A stretch of 64,000 bases of DNA from Neodontobutis hainanensis (GCA_024349245.1 JALDNG010000048.1:6982501-7046500); one strand, 5' to 3'. Numbered from the stretch's first letter, positions 12,757 to 24,000 are shown. Program-made: numbers and translations. Notes: generated from the sequence alone by a model not told the origin.

Positions 12757-12992
12757 CTCCTCCTTGAACCGCCACCTTATCGTGGTGGAGGGGTTTGAGT
12801 GCCCGGATGATCCTAGGAGCTATGTTGTCGGGGGCTTTATGCCCCTGGTAGGGTCTCCCAAGGCAAACAGGTCCTAGGTGACGGGCCAGACCAAGAGCGG
12901 TTCAAAACCCTTTATGGACGTTTTAAAAACAAGGACCGTTACGTCGCCCGGTATGGCGCAACCGGGGCCCCACCCTGGAGCCAGGCCCGGGG
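12757..12992 (+). promoter_or_regulatory. 5' leader of LINE copy A with small hairpins
   Basis: The leader holds two short perfect hairpins: CCACC/GGTGG (12772-12776 with 12784-12788) and GGGGC/GCCCC with loop TTTAT (12831-12845). The first seven bases, CTCCTCC, can pair with GGAGGGG at 12787-12793 with one G-U wobble, in competition with the first hairpin. An RTE element must carry its own internal promoter here, but no promoter motif is evident. The start of the protein frame is unclear; the first ATG of the endonuclease frame used here is at 12993. Confidence 0.5.
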
Positions 12993-13667
12993 TTGGGGCT
13001 CAAATGCGAGCGCCTGGTGGCCGGGTCTTCCCCCACGGGGCCCGGCCGGGCTCAGCCCGAAAGAGCGACGTGGGACCGACCTCCCGTGGGCCCACCACCT
13101 GCAGGAGGAACCGTAAGGGGCCGGTGCAATGTGGATTGGGTGGCAGTCGAGCCTCGGCGACCCAATCCCCGGACACAGAATCTAGCTCTAGGGACATGGA
13201 ATGTCACCTCGCTGGCGGGTAAGGAGCCTGAGCTTGTGCGGGAGGTTGAGAGATACCGACTAGAGATAGTCGGGCTCACCTCCACGCACAGCTTGGGCTC
13301 TGGAACCCAAATCCTCGAGAGAGGCTGGACTCTCCACTATTCTGGAGTTGCCTGCGGTGAGAGGCGGCGGGCCGGTGTGGGTTTGCTCATTGCCCCCCGG
13401 CTCAGCCGCCATGTGTTGGAGTTCACCCCGGTGAACGAGAGGGTCGCTTCCCTGCGCCTTCGGGTCGGGGATAGGTCTCTCACTGTTGTTTGTGCTTACG
13501 GGCCAAATGGCAGTGCAGAGTACCCGGCCTTCTTGGAGTCTCTGGGAGGGGTGCTGGAAAGTGCTCCAACCGGGGACTCCATCGTTCTACTGGGGGACTT
13601 CAACGCTCACGTGGGTAGCGACAGTGACACCTGGAGGCGTGATTGGGAGGAACGGCCCCTGATCTGA
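12993..13667 (+). pseudogene. LINE endonuclease domain (N-terminal part of the ORF), ends at a premature stop
   Basis: The 224-residue frame holds most of an exonuclease-endonuclease-phosphatase domain. This domain nicks target DNA to prime reverse transcription in RTE-type LINEs. Visible motifs are GTWNV at about residues 67-71 and the catalytic-type LGDFNAHVG at about 200-208, with VCAYGP between them. The first 60 residues are proline- and arginine-rich and may be partly untranslated leader. The frame closes at TGA 13665-13667. The same frame reopens directly and continues to 13892, which suggests small compensating deletions around the stop rather than a natural end. Confidence 0.88.
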
Positions 13668-14456
13668 ACCAGTGGTGTTCTGTTATTGGACTTCTGTGCT
13701 AGCAACAGTTTGTCCATAACGAACACCATGTTCAAGCATAAGGGTGTCCATCAGTGCACGTGGCACCAGGACACCCTAGGCCGGAGGTCGATGATCGACT
13801 TTGTAGTTGTTTCATCTGACCTCCGACCGTATGTCTTGGACACTCGGGTGAAGAGAGGGGCGAGCTGTCAACTGATCACCACCTGGTGGTGAGTTGGATC
13901 CGATGGCGGGGAGAAGGCGGGACAGACTTGGCAGACCCAAACGTACTGTGAGGGTCTGTTGGGAACGCTTGGCCGAGTCCCCTGTCAGAGAGATCTTCAA
14001 CTCCCACCTCCGACAGAGCTTCGACCAGATCCTGAGGAGACTGGAGACATTGAGTCCGAGTGGACCATGTTCTCCACCTCCATTGTCGACGCAGCCACTC
14101 GAAGCTGTGGCCGCAAAGTCTCCGGTGCCTGTCGTGGCGGCAATCCCCGAACCCGGTGGTGGACACCGGAAGTAAGTGATGCCGTCAAGCTGAAGAAGGA
14201 GACCTATCGAGCCTGGTTGGCTTGTGGGACTCCTGAGGCAGCTGATAGGTACCGGCAGGCCAAGCGGGCTGCAGCACGGGTGGTTGTGGAGGCAAAAACT
14301 CGGGTCTGGGAGGAGTTCGGTGAGGCCATGGAAAAAGACTATCGGTCGGCCTCGAAGAAATTCTGGCAAACCGTCCGGCGCCTCAGGAGGGGAAGCAGTG
14401 CCCTGCCAACACTGTTTACAGTGGTGGTGGAAATCTGCTGACCTCAACTGGGGATA
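13668..14456 (+). pseudogene. LINE endonuclease end and endonuclease-RT linker, frame-broken
   Basis: Coding similarity passes through three frames. From 13668 to about 13860 it includes 'HKGVHQCTWHQD' and 'RSMIDFVVVSSDLRP', typical of the end of the endonuclease. The SDHH-type final motif ('TDHHLVV') lies in frame 2 from about 13862, one frame away. From 13894 the frame changes again (LGRPKRTVRVCWERLAE), and at about 14030 it changes to the frame of 13959-14441, rich in charged residues (EAMEKDYRSASKKFW). Each switch implies a deletion or insertion of one or two bases. Together these pieces cover the linker before the RT domain. Confidence 0.82.
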
Positions 14457-14974
14457 TTGTTGGACGGTGGAAGGAATACTGAGGATCTCCTCAACCCCAC
14501 CGTCATGTCTTCCACTGAGGAAGCAGAGGCCGAGGGCTCAGAGGTGGACTCGTCCATCACTCAGGCTGAAGTCACTGAGGTAGTTGGGAAGCTCCTTGGT
14601 GGCAAGGCACCGGGGGTGGATGAGATACGCCCTGAGTACCTCAAGTCTCTGGATGTTGTGGGGCTGTCTTGGTTGACACGCCTCTGCAACATCGCGTGGC
14701 GGTCGGGGACAGTACCTCTGGACTGGCAGACCGGGGTGGTGGTCCCTCTTTTTAAGAAGGGGACCGGAGGGTGTGTTCCAACTACAGAGGATCACACTCC
14801 TCAGCCTCCCGGGAAAGTCTATGCCAGGGTACTGGAGAGGAGAATGCGGCCGATAGTCGAACCTCAGATCCAGGAGGAACAATGCGGTTTCGTCCCGGTC
14901 GTGGAACACTGGACCAGCTCTATACCCTCTCCAGGGTGCTGGAGTGATTATGGGAGTTTGCCCAACCAGTCCAC
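14457..14974 (+). pseudogene. LINE reverse transcriptase, N-terminal motifs, frame-broken
   Basis: The frame from 14457 carries the RT entry region: GGKAPGVDEIRPEYLK (RT motif 0/1 area), 'GTVPLDWQTGVVVPLFKKG' (motif 1), and after a local frame disturbance near 14765-14810 'PGKVYARVLERRMRPIV' and 'QEEQCGF'. After about 14887 the translation leaves the RT pattern, and the following motif resumes in frame 2. A 28-base stretch at about 14923-14950 present here is missing from copy C. Confidence 0.85.
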
Positions 14975-16063
14975 ATGTGCTTTGTGGATCTGGAGAAGGC
15001 ATTCGACTGTGTCCTCGTGGTGCCCTGTGGGGTGCTCTGGGAGTATGGGGTCCGGGGCCCTTTGCTAAGGGCTATCCGGTCCCTGTCACGACCGAGCAGG
15101 AGCTTGGTTCGCATTGCCGGCAGTAAGTCAGACCTGTTCCCGGTGAATGTTGGACTCCGGCAGGGCTGCCCTTTGTCACCGGTCCTGTTCATTATCTTTA
15201 TGGACAGGATTTCTAGGCGCAGCCAGGGGCCGGAGGGAGTCTGGTTTGGGGACCACAGGATTTCATCTCTGCTTTTTGCAGATGATGTTGTCCTGTTGGC
15301 TCCATCAAGCCAGGACCTTCAATGTTCACTGGGGCGGTTTGCAGCCGAGTGTGAAGCGGCTGGGATGAGGATCAGCACCTCCAAGTCTGAGACCATGGTT
15401 CTCAGTCGGAAAAGGGTGGCTTGCCCCATCCAGGTTGGTGGAGAGCTCCTGCCTCAAGTGGAGGAGTTTAAGTATCTCGGGGTCTTGTTCACGAGTGAGG
15501 GAAGGAAGGAGCGTGAGATCGACAGACGGATCGGTGCAGCTTCTGCAGTAATGCGGTCGATGTACCGGTCTGTCGTGGTGAAGAAGGAGCTGAGCTGTAA
15601 GGCAAAGCTCTCGATTTACCAGTCGATCTACGTTCCTACTGTCACCTATGGTCATGAGCTTTGGGTCATGACCGAAAGAACAAGATCCCGGATACAAGCG
15701 GCCGAAATGAGCTTTCTCCGCAGAGTGGCGGGGCGCTCCCTTAGAGATAGGGTGAGGAGCTCCGTCACTCGGGAGGAGCTCAAAGTAGAGCCGCTGCTCC
15801 TTCACATCGAGAGGAGCCAGCTGAGGTGGCTCGGGCATCTGTTTCGGATGCCTCCCGGACGCCTCCCTAGGGAGGTGTTCCGGGCATGTCCCACCGGGAG
15901 GAGACCTCGGGGAAGACCTAGGGCACGCTGGAGGGACTATGTCTCTCGGCTGACCTGGGAACGCCTCGGTATCCCCCCGGAAGAGCTGGAGGAAGTGTCT
16001 GGGGAGAGGGAAGTCTGGGCTTCTCTGCTTAGACTGCTGCCCCCGCGACCCGGCCCCGGATAA
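14975..16063 (+). pseudogene. LINE reverse transcriptase catalytic core and C-terminus
   Basis: This is the longest open piece of the element (362 residues). It contains DLEKAFD (residues 5-11, first catalytic aspartate), LRQGCPLSP (61-69) and FADD (101-104; aspartates encoded at 15281-15286). The downstream region includes FKYLGVLFTSEG, YGHELW and LRRVAGRSLRDR, and then a basic GRRPRGRPRARWRDYV segment near the C-terminus. It ends at a natural stop TAA 16061-16063, ten bases before the GATG tail. A local disturbance lies after residue 12 (VLVVPCGVLW). The catalytic residues are intact, but without the N-terminal RT and endonuclease in frame it is not a working protein. Confidence 0.9.
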
Positions 16064-16072
16064 GCGGTAGAA

Positions 16073-16092
16073 GATGGATGGATGGATGGATG
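16073..16092 (+). repeat. (GATG)n tail of LINE copy A
   Basis: Four to five GATG units directly follow AGCGGTAGAA. RTE elements including Rex3 end in short tandem repeats made during target-primed reverse transcription, so this is part of the LINE and not an independent microsatellite. Confidence 0.9.
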
Positions 16093-16101
16093 TCAAAATA
16101 A
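16090..16101 (+). repeat. Right target-site duplication of LINE copy A
   Basis: ATGTCAAAATAA matches 12745-12756 exactly and follows the GATG tail at once. Confidence 0.92.
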
Positions 16102-17449
16102 TTTGAAGTTTTAAAGTTTAAGTTTTTTAAAGTTCTAAATGGAAACACTTGAGTCACTATGAAAGTGTATGTCTAACACCACATTTTTATAAATACAAAT
16201 TTAAACTCAATGAAAAAAAAATAAATAAAAAATCAATGTTTACTTGGACCAAAGGGAAAAAAGCTCCCACTCTACCTCAGTACAACCTTAAAATGAGAAA
16301 AATGCTGAATATTCTTTGGCTCATAAGTGGTTTATTGACATGTAACGGCCAACATTTAATTCTGCCTACTGCTTTTTCTTGTTTGCCCCTTCCTACACAC
16401 CACCGACCTTATCCTTTGCTGAATATACATTCAGCAACAACACGAAAAACCAGGCTGAAAACATTAAACGACAGGGCCATGGGCCTAGCTCTTGCCTCCC
16501 TTTGGTTAAACAGCATTCAGCATAACTTATGCAAGTGCCAATCACTCCAAATGAAAAGTGCAAATTAAACTCTCACGCCTCAAATGCGTAATTAGACCTC
16601 TGACTCTGCGGCGGAGCGTGAACGATGGCGGGTGCAGAGATGAGTGGCCGTGCAGGTTTTTAATTTTGCATTGAAGGTGCACACACAATCTTATTATGCT
16701 GCGCTTGAAAAGGTGACAGAGGTAGATTTGAAGCCACTGTTGGAAAGGAAGTCATGTCGAAAGTATTTATGTGATATCCAAACTGCATTTCTAAATGACA
16801 CTGGCCTCTCGGCATTGTAATTACTCTTGGGCCCAAAAGAATTTGACTGACATAATCTTAATAATTTTTTCTTCTAAATAACACAGCGTTTCAAAGCTCT
16901 GTTATTTAAGTGATTGTTTTGCATTATAAAACAGTGAGAAGAGGTAGACCCTTTTACCGTTTAGTCAAAAGGGTATTAGACAGAAAACTATTTTGCAGAA
17001 AAAAAAAATTAATATTAAGTCAGTTAAAAACAAATGACAAAATTGTCTGATTTAATGCACTCAAATGAATGGGAAATTGCAGGGAGGGGGCATGGCATAC
17101 AACATAATAAAATTCACACATGCAATGAATTGACACACTGTACCACTTAATAAATGGATGTTTGACATGTGACTCCTCCACACTTGCACACATGTACCCA
17201 TATATATTTGAAAAAAAACATCGAGACCTTGATGTTGTTCTTCTTGTGTCCGGGGCTTGCTGCTGAGTGACCCCAAACACTTCCCACGAATTATATTAAA
17301 GACAATACTTTCTGATGTGGTCACGGTTGTGTTTTGTGGTTCAGGCAATGTCTTGATTAAACCAACATGAGGCCAAACACTGCACAACTTTTTTTGGTAA
17401 GCTGTTTGTTTTATTGCTGCTGGACAATATGTTGATCATCCCTGTATCC
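16102..17449. other. No gene; compositionally complex stretch at about 16560-16860
   Basis: A 139-codon frame (16149-16568) is open by chance in AT-rich sequence and shows no recognisable domain. The part at about 16560-16860 mixes GC-rich and homeodomain-like TAATTA-type motifs and looks more complex than its surroundings. It is a candidate conserved non-coding element only. Confidence 0.4.
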
Positions 17450-17667
17450 ATGCCTAGTGGAAGCCTCTCATGGAACCCCTTAAAGATCCTTGAGTAAGGG
17501 CGAACGCCATACAGCCATATACCGCCGTCCACCAGAGGGCAGGCTCCAAAATCAGAAACAACATGAGAAGAAAACTAATGGCAACTTTACAAGTGTGAAA
17601 ATCATGTTTACAGCCTGGAACAAAAGATGGCTTACGCTCTCTATAGTTTAGTTTTTATTACATGACA

Positions 17668-17672
<5 letters not shown>
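17450..17672 (+). repeat. Unclassified dispersed repeat X, copy 1
   Basis: Landmarks are 'aagcctctcatggaacc', 'gtccaccagagggcaggctc', 'actttacaagtgtgaaaatc' and 'tgtttacagcctggaacaaa', ending 'catgacaactct'. The same landmarks occur in order on the opposite strand at 27533-27770. I recall similar sequence as dispersed in fish genomes but cannot name a superfamily. The (GT)n microsatellite starts directly at its 3' end. Confidence 0.75.
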
Positions 17673-17700
<28 letters not shown>

Positions 17701-17714
17701 CTGTGTGTGTGTGT
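17672..17714. repeat. (GT)n microsatellite
   Basis: About 21 GT units with one C interruption at 17701. It abuts the 3' end of dispersed repeat X. Confidence 0.95.
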
Positions 17715-17889
17715 TGTCATAATGACAATATTGGTAAATAAGGGACAAATGGGCGGAAGTTGTCCATAGTATGTACTGTCATTGGTAGCACCAGGAACAT
17801 TGATACAAGAAGGACCTTTTTAAAAACAGTGTACAAAGGCTGGTACACATACACACACACACAAAATTATTAAAATTTGAGAACAGCAG

Positions 17890-18215
17890 TAGAATGGGGT
17901 GAGGGCCGGACCTGGAACACAGGGCTGGACACCGCAGATGGGTACAGGACTGGAGAACAGGCTAGATAGCAGTGGTAGGTTCAGGACAGGAGAACAGAAA
18001 ATAAAGATTCAGAACTAAAGATATGGCAGCGAAAGGGCTCTTGACTTGAAAATGCTGACCGTTCCCTCTGCAACAGTTGAACAATCTGTCCAAGAAGAGA
18101 TGAATTGTGGCTGCTTAAATACAGAGAAGAGTGTGATGAGCTGCAGGTGAGACTTGAGGTGAGAGATGGAGAAAAAAGCTGGGCTGGACTGCCAGGATCA
18201 TGACAGAAAGTGAGC
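17890..18215. repeat. GA-rich repeat-like segment
   Basis: A purine-rich stretch with recurring 'ggacaggagaacag' and 'ggactggagaacagg' motifs runs into a CTTGACTTGAAAATG block and ends near 'ggatcatgacag'. The texture resembles the segment at 44.75-45.06 kb and other degenerate GA-rich repeats of fish genomes. No inverted repeats, TSD or coding trace were found. Confidence 0.4.
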
Positions 18216-19865
18216 ACAAGTTTATCCAAGGAAGTTGGAGTCGTTTTGGCAACAATATAAATTTGAAAAGGAAGAGGAATGTAACAATATTTTCAATAGC
18301 ACGTTGGGATTTTTGGTGAAATCTTAAATGCACATTTATTTTCAGCATTGTTTGGCCACTCTGTTAGAGCTCCTTTATGCTTTTCTAAACCAAGACATGT
18401 CAACACTATCGCTTGTAGGTAATGCACTGAGACAAAGATACACACTATCCTTTTCTTTAAATCCACCTCAGGCAGGGTTCATTCCCATCTAACACAGGTT
18501 TTTTGACAGATACTGTATTTCTCCTGGACATGACTAGAGTGAAAGGTCAACAAGTCACTGAGAATATAGTCTGCGTGGCAAGAGTCCAAAGTGGAAGCCT
18601 AGTGTTTGTTTTCTTTGGCCAACAGCAAGAGCAAATAAATCTCACATTGTCTGCCTTGTTTCTCGAGCACTGGGTAAATTTTATGCCCATTCATTCAAAG
18701 CTTGAATTTCACTGATCTAGGCAAAAACAGCCATCGAATAAAATGGCTTGCTGGCTTTCATTATGAATCGGAATAGATCATTTTTTGTGTTAGCTCTCTC
18801 TTGGGTTTGGAGGCAGTATAAGCAAAAGATGTGTCTTACTTAGTCAGACCTAAGCCTCGGGTTCTAGAGAGCCAGTAAGTGCAGGCTGGAAACCTCCTCA
18901 TGCATCAATGCCAGACGCTCGAGGAAACGTACCTTTAGCGGTTAGCCACTGGACAAATGCCAAAAATGTCGGCCATATTGGCGACTTATCACCACTGCTT
19001 CAGACCTTGGAGTGTGCAAAGCCTTTAGCTGATCTCATTCTTTCCAAAGCAATCCACGCCCAAATGTTCATAATCAATTTGTGTAACACAGGGATCAGTT
19101 CTCCCCCTTCTTGAAATGAAAATTAATACAGTAATCTTTTGCATCAAAATATGTTTTTGTGCCAAATTATTCTATTCAGAACCTTCCAGTGCACAGCACC
19201 TCCGGCAAAGTTCAATAAGAATAAAATTTGGCTACCAATCAACATGGTCCTAATTTTATCACCAGTAACCCTCAGGTAGTGATTTATGTGCTGTGGTGTT
19301 TGGATGAGGATTTGTAAAAAAAATAAAATGAAATGGATTTGAGTGTTGGTTTGTTGTGTAACCGTTTATTTTATTTTTTTAAGCTTCCTCCCTCACACAG
19401 CACTCCAGTCCAGACGGAGCCTTCAGCCGAGCAGCGAGGACACAGTGGAGGACTGCTACTCCAACAGGATTACAAGATGACTAATAAACACGGCCATGAG
19501 GCATTAAGTTTTAAAGTTTAGACTTTGTAAGGCAGAAACTTGTTCTCAAAGAGCTATCAAGTTATGCGATTGTAGTGTCAGTCCACAAGTTAAGTAAGCA
19601 CCGAGGTTTGCATAGTAGCATCCACTTATCCAGTCCATGTCAGCAAACTTAGCAACTGAGTGTCTCTAAACTGCACCAAACACGGCAAGTGTTACCCCAA
19701 AGCACAACTGTGGTCTCTGAGGACAAGTTCATCTATCAGAAATGGTTTCAACCAAATTTTGCATTTATCTGTTTTAAATGTTCTTTTCCAAAGGTTCAAT
19801 TGGCTTTTGAGGTCCCCCAACATTTTTTCTATAATGTTAAGCAATTTGTTGTATCATATGTTTTA
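18216..19865. other. Unique DNA, no gene recognised
   Basis: Open frames are short and show no domain. About 18840-19110 is compositionally balanced and might be conserved non-coding sequence. Nothing else stands out. Confidence 0.45.
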
Positions 19866-20415
19866 AATGTTAAAAGGGGAAGGCAGAGCAGGAAATCTCC
19901 AACGCAAACCCACAGAGTCAGGTAAAATGTTTAACAAAAGTTTATTTAAGGATAAAGTAATCAAAAGAACATCTATTAACACATATTCAAGGCTAAGATC
20001 AGAGTGTACAAAAATTCCAAAACCAAAATTTCCACAGAAAACAGGAAAAAAGATCTTGATATAACAAATACAAAAACAGACTAGGAATTCTACATACGCC
20101 AAAAGGACCACAGACAAGACTTACAGGTAGGAAGACAACGACCTAGCACAGAGAGGAAGGACAAACAGGTATAAATAGATATGAACAACAAGGGACAGGT
20201 GAAACATATTAGGACGCAGCAGGTAATCACACAGGAGGCAGGAAGTCAATTAAAGACACAGACAGGGTAAATACATTTCAAAATAACAACCGGAACTCAA
20301 ATACAACTTCACACCAAAATAAGATACAATAACCACAAAACTACAAAGAACATTACATCAGAAACCATACAAAAACACATACCAAATAAGACACCAAAAA
20401 CATGAATCCTGACAA
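19866..20415. repeat. A/C-rich repeat-like segment, probable decayed mobile element
   Basis: A long, strongly purine-skewed stretch contains 'gacaggtgaaacatatta', 'aggtaatcacacaggaggca', 'ggaagtcaattaaagacaca' and 'acaaaaacacataccaaata', then ends 'atgaatcctgacaact'. This strand bias and motif set is typical of decayed fish repeats, but no inverted ends or TSD are visible and no family can be named. Confidence 0.4.
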
Positions 20416-22929
20416 CTTTGGCCTACACCCTTTCGGTCAATGTGAACTTTAGTTTTATTTATTTTGGAACAATATTGTATTATTTTATTCTTTTGTTGAC
20501 CTGAATAAACTAACTAACATATAAGATAAATTTTGTTTTAAAACATTAAAATAATTGGAATATTATATTGCAAATCAAGGCTTTTCCAAACATATTTTCA
20601 TTATAATTTAGAGGTACTCTCAAAATAATAGAAAAATGTTATGCAGTGGTGTTCAGAAGTATTCAGGCCCAATATCAGTCAACTCCACAGTCCTTGGTCC
20701 ACATTGAAATTCAAAAGTTTTCAGCTATCAACATTAATTTTTTTTTACAATTCTGCAAGATCATAAATCAAGCTTTAGTTTCTGACAACCAAAAGTCAAA
20801 ACTGGCAAAAATTTGTGTAATTTGGTTGTTTGCCAAAAGATAGCAATTTCTGTGCTAACCTTAACTGTTTTACTGTTTTGAAAAACTGCTGTTTTTTCTG
20901 TAAAAAAAAAAGCGGTTAGAGCAAATTTCCAATGTGCCATCGACCAAACCTGATTTTTTGCACTCACTGGAAAAGGCCTATTCTCCAGCAGTTCCTTTGT
21001 AAAGCACTAATCAAAACAGCGGTGCTCAAATATGCAGTATAATTGGAATATTAGATAAACTTAAAGAAATGTGCGTTATGACCAACCACCTCAGAGCAAG
21101 GCAATAAAACTCCCTCTCCGGTGGTGTATAGGCTGATATAGACGTGGGGGGTGAAAGGAGGAGGAGTAATATATCTTAGGTTCAGATGTTGGAGGGGTGA
21201 TTGGACGTTGTGTGTAAAATATGAGGAAGGCGGGTTCATGATAAAGTCAGTATGGTGCAATCATTCTGAAGCCGCTGCAGCTTGCCAAAACAAAGACATG
21301 AGTTGGAACATTAGTGTGCAATAATCTGTAAATGAATGGTATTTCTCGTGGTGTAAGTCTCACAAGCATCTGTCCTCTCTAGTTGATGAATGGTCATAAG
21401 CCACAACCTGTGTTAGGTCTCTGTTTGTAGATGTGGAACGCTCTTTCACAGGGATTTAAATCTACTGAACATGTCAAGCACTGTATATGCAATGTGTAGC
21501 TTGGTCAAAGGTATAGCTCATTTGATTTGTAACATTAACTTGTATAGCTAAATGATTTAGGGTTTCAATTATAAAGTACATAACCTCAAAATTATTTCAA
21601 TGCAAAGCCATGGAGCACCCGGTTCAGCAAAAACACCTGATACAGTGAGCGGGCCATGATACCAGGTCACAGTATTACAGTAACACCAATATTCATATTG
21701 GAAAGATCTACTTGAATTGCAATAATATTATGGTTTTACCTAAGACAGGCATTTACATTCTCTGTCTTCTCAAAATAATTGTTCAAAAATGTGTTTTTTT
21801 GTTAAATCTTGATTTAGCCCTAACTAGTGGCTGACTGCAAGTTAGTCTAAAGCCTTATTTTTCAACGTAGTGCAGTTTCAGTCCATTCCCTGAGTGCACT
21901 CAACATCTTTAGTTGCAGGCTGCATGTGTGTGATGTACAAAATAAACCAGGTTCTTAAAATAAAAAAATGGCAGCTTATGTCAATTCTAATTAATATAAA
22001 TATACAAATAATAAATACGAATGCAAAATTATTTTTAAAGACACAGAGTAGAGACGTGCCTTCCACACTTAAACATTTTAGTGCATTTTTAAAAAATAGG
22101 ACTCTGCTAGGGTCCAGTGTTTTGGAGTATTTGTGAACTGTCATGCCTTTTGTGTTAACAGGTACAGAGATGTAGCTGTGGAACATGTGGGTGAATATAA
22201 AGCTCCACAAACCAGTTGTGTTGATTTGGGCCTAAATAAATGGAAATCTCTTTCATGTCCTTTGTCTTTGTAAAGGCATGCTTGTTTTTTATGTATTAAT
22301 GCTCCAATAAATTATAACATTATCATAGCTTATGCATGGAGGATAACATTTAGAATTTGGTTTTCATGGCACCTACTTGTCAGGTAAAAATGTGTAAGTA
22401 ACTAAATAATTTGTCATTTAGGTTAATTTGGTGAAGAAAGAAAACATGTCTATGTGGCCAAGACTTTAGCTTTGGACACATACAGACATATATATCCTGA
22501 CCTTTCTGGTAACCATTGGCAACACAAAGATAATATATCACAAAAAATAGACTGGTCAGTGTGAGAGCGCAAACTAACGCCTGCGGTGGCTATAGAGAAG
22601 TGAAGAGCCTGTTTCTTGCCATCTCCCTTTTACTGCTATATACCTGTGAGGCGGACTATGAGCCACTCAGACCACAAGGCCAATTTCAGGTGCAATTTCC
22701 TGCCTGCTCACAAGCAGCTGTGCTCAGGCCTTGAGCCCAGACATGTAATATAAAAGCAAATGGAGCAAGGCATGAACTCTTGTGCATTTAGGCTCTCATA
22801 TGGTTCCAAAAAGATGGGAATATGGAAGAGATGCCAGCTAAAACTGGGCTTTGGGTTATGGTCTTACCCACTGTCCGGAAAGCTGGAAAGAATAGAAAGG
22901 CCATATAAATCAACACCTAGACATTCTTA
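20416..22929. other. Unique AT-rich DNA, no gene recognised
   Basis: The open frames (for example 21878-22210 on the minus strand, 110 codons) have AT-driven compositions and no motif. No repeat boundaries were found. Confidence 0.5.
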
Positions 22930-24000
22930 CATTTGACTGAAAAAGTGGTCATGTCTAGAAAATAAGAACATTTTAAAACGTGGTTTTTAAGTTACCAAAT
23001 TTAAAATTTGTGCAGTCCATGGTAAGTGTCCTGAATCAATTAGATTATACTCCAAAAGTGGTTAAAATATATATATATTTTTAAAGGTTTAGGAAATACT
23101 CAGGAATACTCGTTACTACTAGTTACCAGATTTGTTTCAAATAAAATTATCATAAGTCCTCATTATGTGACTCTCAAAGTGGTTAAATTTAAATTACAAG
23201 AACATTTAGAAAAGGTTCAGAAAAATCAAAGTAGTTACATATAAAAATGAGCAAGGTTTGGGATAAAGTATGCATATATTGAGTCCTGTATCTTTCTCAA
23301 AGCAAGTTCCTGTTAACCCTCAAGTGGTTATATACATTTATAAAAAGTATACAAACATATAAAAATGTTTACAATTTAGGTTAGGTTGGCAGTTTTGGTA
23401 AAAAAAAAATCCAGAAGCCATTTTAATTTATAAAACATAAGCAGTTACATATACTGTAAAAGTGCTCAAGGTTTATTTAATGTTCATAAATTAATACATT
23501 TATTCAGGCTGGTATCGCTCTGAAAAGCTTGCATTGGGCAATTCATTCAAAACATTAATAACATGACCCTTTAAAGAATTCAACAATTCATTATTTTCCT
23601 GCATTTGCTATATTCTTTCAATTTCACTTGTTAAAGATCTGAACAATTTGTCATTCCACCAATTGGACGTTTAACGCTCCCTGAATGTGCTCTCCAAGGT
23701 AAGCGACACTAGTGCGCTCTAAAGAAGAGTCACACAAATTGAATAAGTTTTGTTTGTTTTGTTTTGCAAAGAGAAACTAAAAGTTTCTGTGTTGGAGAGC
23801 AAATGGTCATTAGCACACATTCATTCAGCCTGGTATCTCTCACAATGTTTTTGTATTTGACTGAAGTAGTTACTTTGAGACAATAAGCACTTTCTTTAAA
23901 TGTTTGTTTCTATTGTTCTCCAATTCTATTTGTCTCTCAAAGTGGTTACAATTAGACAGTAAAAAGATTTTAAGAAGGTTTATAGCCCTATTAGGTAGCT
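22930..24000. repeat. Degenerate AT-rich array with recurring AAGTGGTTA core
   Basis: Variants of 'ctcaaagtggttac' followed by an A/T-rich block and 'aaggttta' recur near 22940, 23053, 23175, 23228, 23319, 23441, 23866 and 23937. A second motif, 'agttaccagatttg', recurs between them. Several intervals are about 113-122 bases, but spacing is uneven, so this is either a very old tandem array or a series of duplications. Confidence 0.5.
23528..23825 (+). repeat. Diverged direct duplication, left copy
   Basis: Shared ordered blocks with 24902-25175 include 'gcattgggcaa', 'aaccctttaaa-aattcaac', 'gttaaagatctg', 'ttccaccaattggac', 'caaagagaaactaa' followed by 'agtttctgtgttg', and 'ggtcattagcac'. 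The offset is about 1.37 kb. The sequence is non-coding. Confidence 0.75.

Larger units (their letters stand above)
12757..16089 (+). mobile_element. Rex3-like RTE-clade non-LTR retrotransposon, near full length (copy A)
   Basis: This 3.3-kb element has a GC-rich 5' leader, an apurinic endonuclease-like domain, a reverse transcriptase with LRQGCPLSP and FADD motifs, a short C-terminal arginine-rich region and a (GATG)n tail, all on the plus strand. A perfect target-site duplication flanks it. RTE-clade elements such as Rex3 of teleosts have this single-ORF endonuclease plus RT layout, are about 3.3 kb long and end in short tandem repeats. The coding region is interrupted by an in-frame stop and several small frameshifts, so this copy cannot make an intact protein. 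GC content is much higher than in the flanks. The name Rex3 rests on remembered features of the family and was not checked by alignment. Confidence 0.93.

Noticed and set aside
12878..13285. Overlapping open frames on both strands of the LINE 5' half (for example 12878-13222 plus and 13052-13285 minus)
   Set aside because: They are shadows of GC-rich endonuclease coding sequence in other frames; only the frame from 12993 carries endonuclease motifs.
13812..14447. 211-codon minus-strand frame
   Set aside because: It is the antisense of the endonuclease-RT linker of the LINE, with no family resemblance of its own.
12760..16063. CpG island or GC-rich host promoter
   Set aside because: The GC rise coincides exactly with the LINE boundaries and is explained by its base composition.
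16073..16092. Independent GATG microsatellite
   Set aside because: It follows the LINE end at once and the TSD lies just beyond it, so it is the retrotransposon tail.
15326..16096. 256-codon minus-strand frame
   Set aside because: It lies entirely opposite the RT C-terminal region of LINE copy A, and its composition is the complement of that coding sequence. There is no independent motif.
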